64,000 nt of DNA from Pseudomonadota bacterium (GTDB lineage: Bacteria; Pseudomonadota; Gammaproteobacteria; Steroidobacterales; GCA-2729495), in assembly GCA_963204745.1 (NCBI GenBank), contig CAUJHF010000020.1, positions 62,001-126,000 of the forward strand. The letters run 5' to 3'. The notes below the pieces were generated by a model. That model made no database searches, had not been told where the DNA came from, and saw nothing but the letters and a program-made list of their open reading frames with translations. Both the position numbers and the translations under genes were made by a program. Shown here in pieces: positions 62,598 to 64,000 of the stretch (position 1 is its first letter; the number at the start of each line of letters is the position of its first letter).

Positions 62598-63007
62598 TAT
62601 CGGTCTCTCATCCCGCCCCTCAGGCGGTCGCTGTCTTTTTTCAGCTCACCCAGTGTGTCGGCGAGCAGCGGTGGCTTGCGGCGCAGTTGACTGGCCAGTT
62701 TCCAGCCTCCCAGGCTTGCCATCAGGAAGAAAAAAGCCGTGACCAGGACAGATACGAGGATTCGCTGGCTGTCCCAAAACGCAAAGATCAGCGACAGGCC
62801 GGCCAGCAGGCACCCCATCGCGGCAAAGAAGATCGTGAAAAAGCCGATAGCCAGCAAACCGGCGGCACGGCGAACCTCGACCTGCAGTTCAAGGGTCAGC
62901 AGTTCGAGGCGCGTCTGGCCCACATCGATAAGCGACGCCAGGACGTTGCTTATCGACCGAAGCAGTTTGCTGATCGGGCCGCCGGCTGAAGGCGTGCTGT
63001 TTTCCAT
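62597..63007 (-). CDS. YqjE-like phage-holin-family membrane protein
   Basis: 136 aa. An amphipathic start (SKLLRSISNVLASLIDVGQT) leads to RLELLTLELQVEVRRAAGLL, the Phage_holin_3_6 signature. Two transmembrane helices follow (LAIGFFTIFFAAMGCLLAGL and ILVSVLVTAFFFLMASLGGW). Despite the family name this is a chromosomal housekeeping protein, not a prophage gene. I chose the ATG at 63007; the longer frame overlaps the YqjD gene. Confidence 0.85.
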   Translation of the reverse strand: MENSTPSAGGPISKLLRSISNVLASLIDVGQTRLELLTLELQVEVRRAAGLLAIGFFTIFFAAMGCLLAGLSLIFAFWDSQRILVSVLVTAFFFLMASLGGWKLASQLRRKPPLLADTLGELKKDSDRLRGGMRDR

Positions 63008-63030
63008 GACTGGTGCTTCCGCAACAGGTG

Positions 63031-63342
63031 TCAACGCCGGTTCAGCAGGATCCCGAGCAGCAGGCCGAGACCGGCAGCCATTCCAACCGCCTGCCACGGG
63101 TTCTTGTGTACATATTCATCTGCTGATTCTGCAGCCTGCTTTGCCTGATCAGTCGTCTTCTTCTGGATTTCTGACAACCTTGCTTTGGCCTGATTCACCG
63201 AGGCCCTTGCCCGTGCGCGGACAACATCTATTTTTTCACCGGTCTGGCTTGCCGTAGCCTGCAACAGCGCTTCCGCATCTTCGATGACCGTCTGCAAATC
63301 GCTGAACAGCTTGTCTTTCGTTACCCTTTCCATATCCGTCAT
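63031..63342 (-). CDS. YqjD/ElaB-like DUF883 protein
   Basis: 103 aa. A long amphipathic helix (LFSDLQTVIEDAEALLQATA, then ARASVNQAKARLSEIQ) ends in the conserved HKNPWQAVGMAAGLGLLLGI membrane anchor and LLNRR. E. coli YqjD and ElaB of this family tether ribosomes to the inner membrane in stationary phase. It is the first gene of the three-gene set. Confidence 0.92.
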   Translation of the reverse strand: MTDMERVTKDKLFSDLQTVIEDAEALLQATASQTGEKIDVVRARARASVNQAKARLSEIQKKTTDQAKQAAESADEYVHKNPWQAVGMAAGLGLLLGILLNRR

Positions 63343-63473
63343 GTTGGTATGCTCCGTAGGTCTGGCTCTTCAGTGTACATGAGATGCAATCGGCACTGCC
63401 CGGACCGGCACTTGTGCTTTGCTGCATACTCCGCAGCGGGATGCGCTTCAGGGATGATGTCCGCGGAGGATTT

Positions 63474-64000
63474 ATGCGATTTTCTCATGTGTTTGGCGCC
63501 CTGGCGGCAGGGTTTCTCGTTGCGCAGAGCGGCATCGCGCAAAGCGCCCCGGATGGCGAAACTGCCCAGCAGCCCCGGCTGTCCGATGCGACGGCGCGCC
63601 TGATCGTCAAACTCAGGCCTGCCGAAGGCACCAGCACCCGCGTTCAGGCACTTGCCCTCAGCGACAGCACAGCGGATCGCGTCAGCGCGCTCGGCCAGCG
63701 TAAAGGTCTTTCACAGCGTGCGGCGCGGAGTCTGGGCGGTGACATGAGCGTGGTCCTTCTGGACAAGCCTCTTGCGGGTACGGAACTGGAGACAACTCTC
63801 CTTTCACTGCGCGCCGATCCGGAAGTTGAGTTTGTCGAGATCGATCAGCGCCGCTACGCACAGGCGGTGCCCACTGATCCGCTGTATGCGGACCAGTGGT
63901 ACCTGCAGGCCGATCAGGTATCAGCCGTAAATTTTACGGCGGCCTGGGATCTGACGACCGGCATCTCCGACACGGTCGTTGCAGTACTCGATACGGGCGT
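63474..64000 (+). CDS. exported subtilisin-like (S8) serine protease, partial
   Basis: About 175 codons are visible; the gene runs off the right edge. A signal peptide (VFGALAAGFLVAQSGIAQSA) is followed by an inhibitor-like propeptide (RLIVKLRPAEG, VVLLDKPLAGTELETTLLSL, DPEVEFVEIDQRRYA). The mature enzyme starts at PTDPLYADQWYLQADQVSAV, and the catalytic Asp173 is in VVAVLDTGV. The His and Ser are beyond the window. GGAGG lies 4 nt upstream of the ATG at 63474. It is a plausible T2SS substrate. Confidence 0.92.
   Translation, partial: MRFSHVFGALAAGFLVAQSGIAQSAPDGETAQQPRLSDATARLIVKLRPAEGTSTRVQALALSDSTADRVSALGQRKGLSQRAARSLGGDMSVVLLDKPLAGTELETTLLSLRADPEVEFVEIDQRRYAQAVPTDPLYADQWYLQADQVSAVNFTAAWDLTTGISDTVVAVLDTG

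Noticed and set aside
62597-63007. Phage holin as evidence of a prophage
   Set aside because: The Phage_holin_3_6 match is the chromosomal YqjE family, in the usual yqjD-yqjE-yqjK order; no other phage genes are near.
1-64000. CRISPR arrays, insertion sequences, integrases, rRNA
   Set aside because: None seen: there is no regularly spaced repeat, no transposase or recombinase coding sequence, and no rRNA. The inserted efflux module has direct repeats but no mobility gene.

Overview
The window is a GC-rich, densely coding stretch of a proteobacterial chromosome, most likely a heterotrophic, respiring gammaproteobacterium. The evidence is a type II secretion (T2SS) operon with a rhombosortase, the block acpP-fabF-pabB-pabC-mltG-tmk-holB-pilZ, a complete ccmABCDEFGHI cytochrome c maturation operon, and the uvrC-pgsA-tRNA-Gly-tRNA-Cys order known from Escherichia coli. 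I cannot name a genus from sequence alone. There is no rRNA, CRISPR array, recognisable transposase or phage block.

Layout. 1-5437 (minus): the T2SS pseudopilus and platform genes gspG-H-I-J-K-L-M-N, with N running off the left edge. They are divergent from a rhombosortase (5555-6166). 6241-13967 (plus): fatty acid synthesis, p-aminobenzoate synthesis, mltG, tmk, holB and pilZ. 14006-17906 (minus): a double cyclic-nucleotide-binding/rhodanese protein, a FadB/FadJ-type beta-oxidation protein and an EEP-fold hydrolase, divergent from a small TIR-like protein (17992-18444). 18563-20526 (plus): a ferredoxin-NADP reductase-type flavoprotein and a glycerophosphodiesterase. 20486-27838 (minus): a lipocalin and the ccm operon. 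28046-30033: an FHA protein with a degenerate ATPase half and two DUF2269-like membrane proteins. 30072-31477 (minus): SOUL and TspO-like tetrapyrrole-type proteins. 31652-39849 (minus): tRNA-Leu, DUF169 protein, RND pump, membrane fusion protein, tRNA-Cys, tRNA-Gly, pgsA, uvrC. 39855-43427 (minus): class II DAHP synthase, mazG, fumC. 43544-48638: purB, an unknown gene, a Nudix gene and mnmA, interrupted by an inverted VPxPA-CTERM surface protein gene. 48745-52256 (plus): acnA and tatD. 52234-56644 (minus): NERD protein, thrC and thrA, without thrB. 56784-62255 (plus): an HNH protein with a probable PUA-like reader domain, a P-loop protein, a methyltransferase, a family III CoA-transferase, a bilin-reductase-like protein and an NAD-binding protein. 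62277-63342 (minus): yqjD-yqjE-yqjK-like inner membrane genes. 63474-64000 (plus): the start of an exported subtilisin-like protease.

Working together: the T2SS, the rhombosortase and the protease suggest active protein secretion, and two different C-terminal sorting systems (GlyGly-CTERM and a PEP-CTERM variant) are implied. The strongest structural signal is a three-gene efflux module sitting exactly between tRNA-Cys and tRNA-Leu and bounded by an 11-nt direct repeat. Other leads are a bilin-reductase-like gene in a CoA-transferase operon, a pseudo-ATPase/FHA fusion, a TIR-like orphan, a possible restriction-type HNH protein with an altered catalytic His, and several genes that look leaderless. 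No single one is proven to be a new system.
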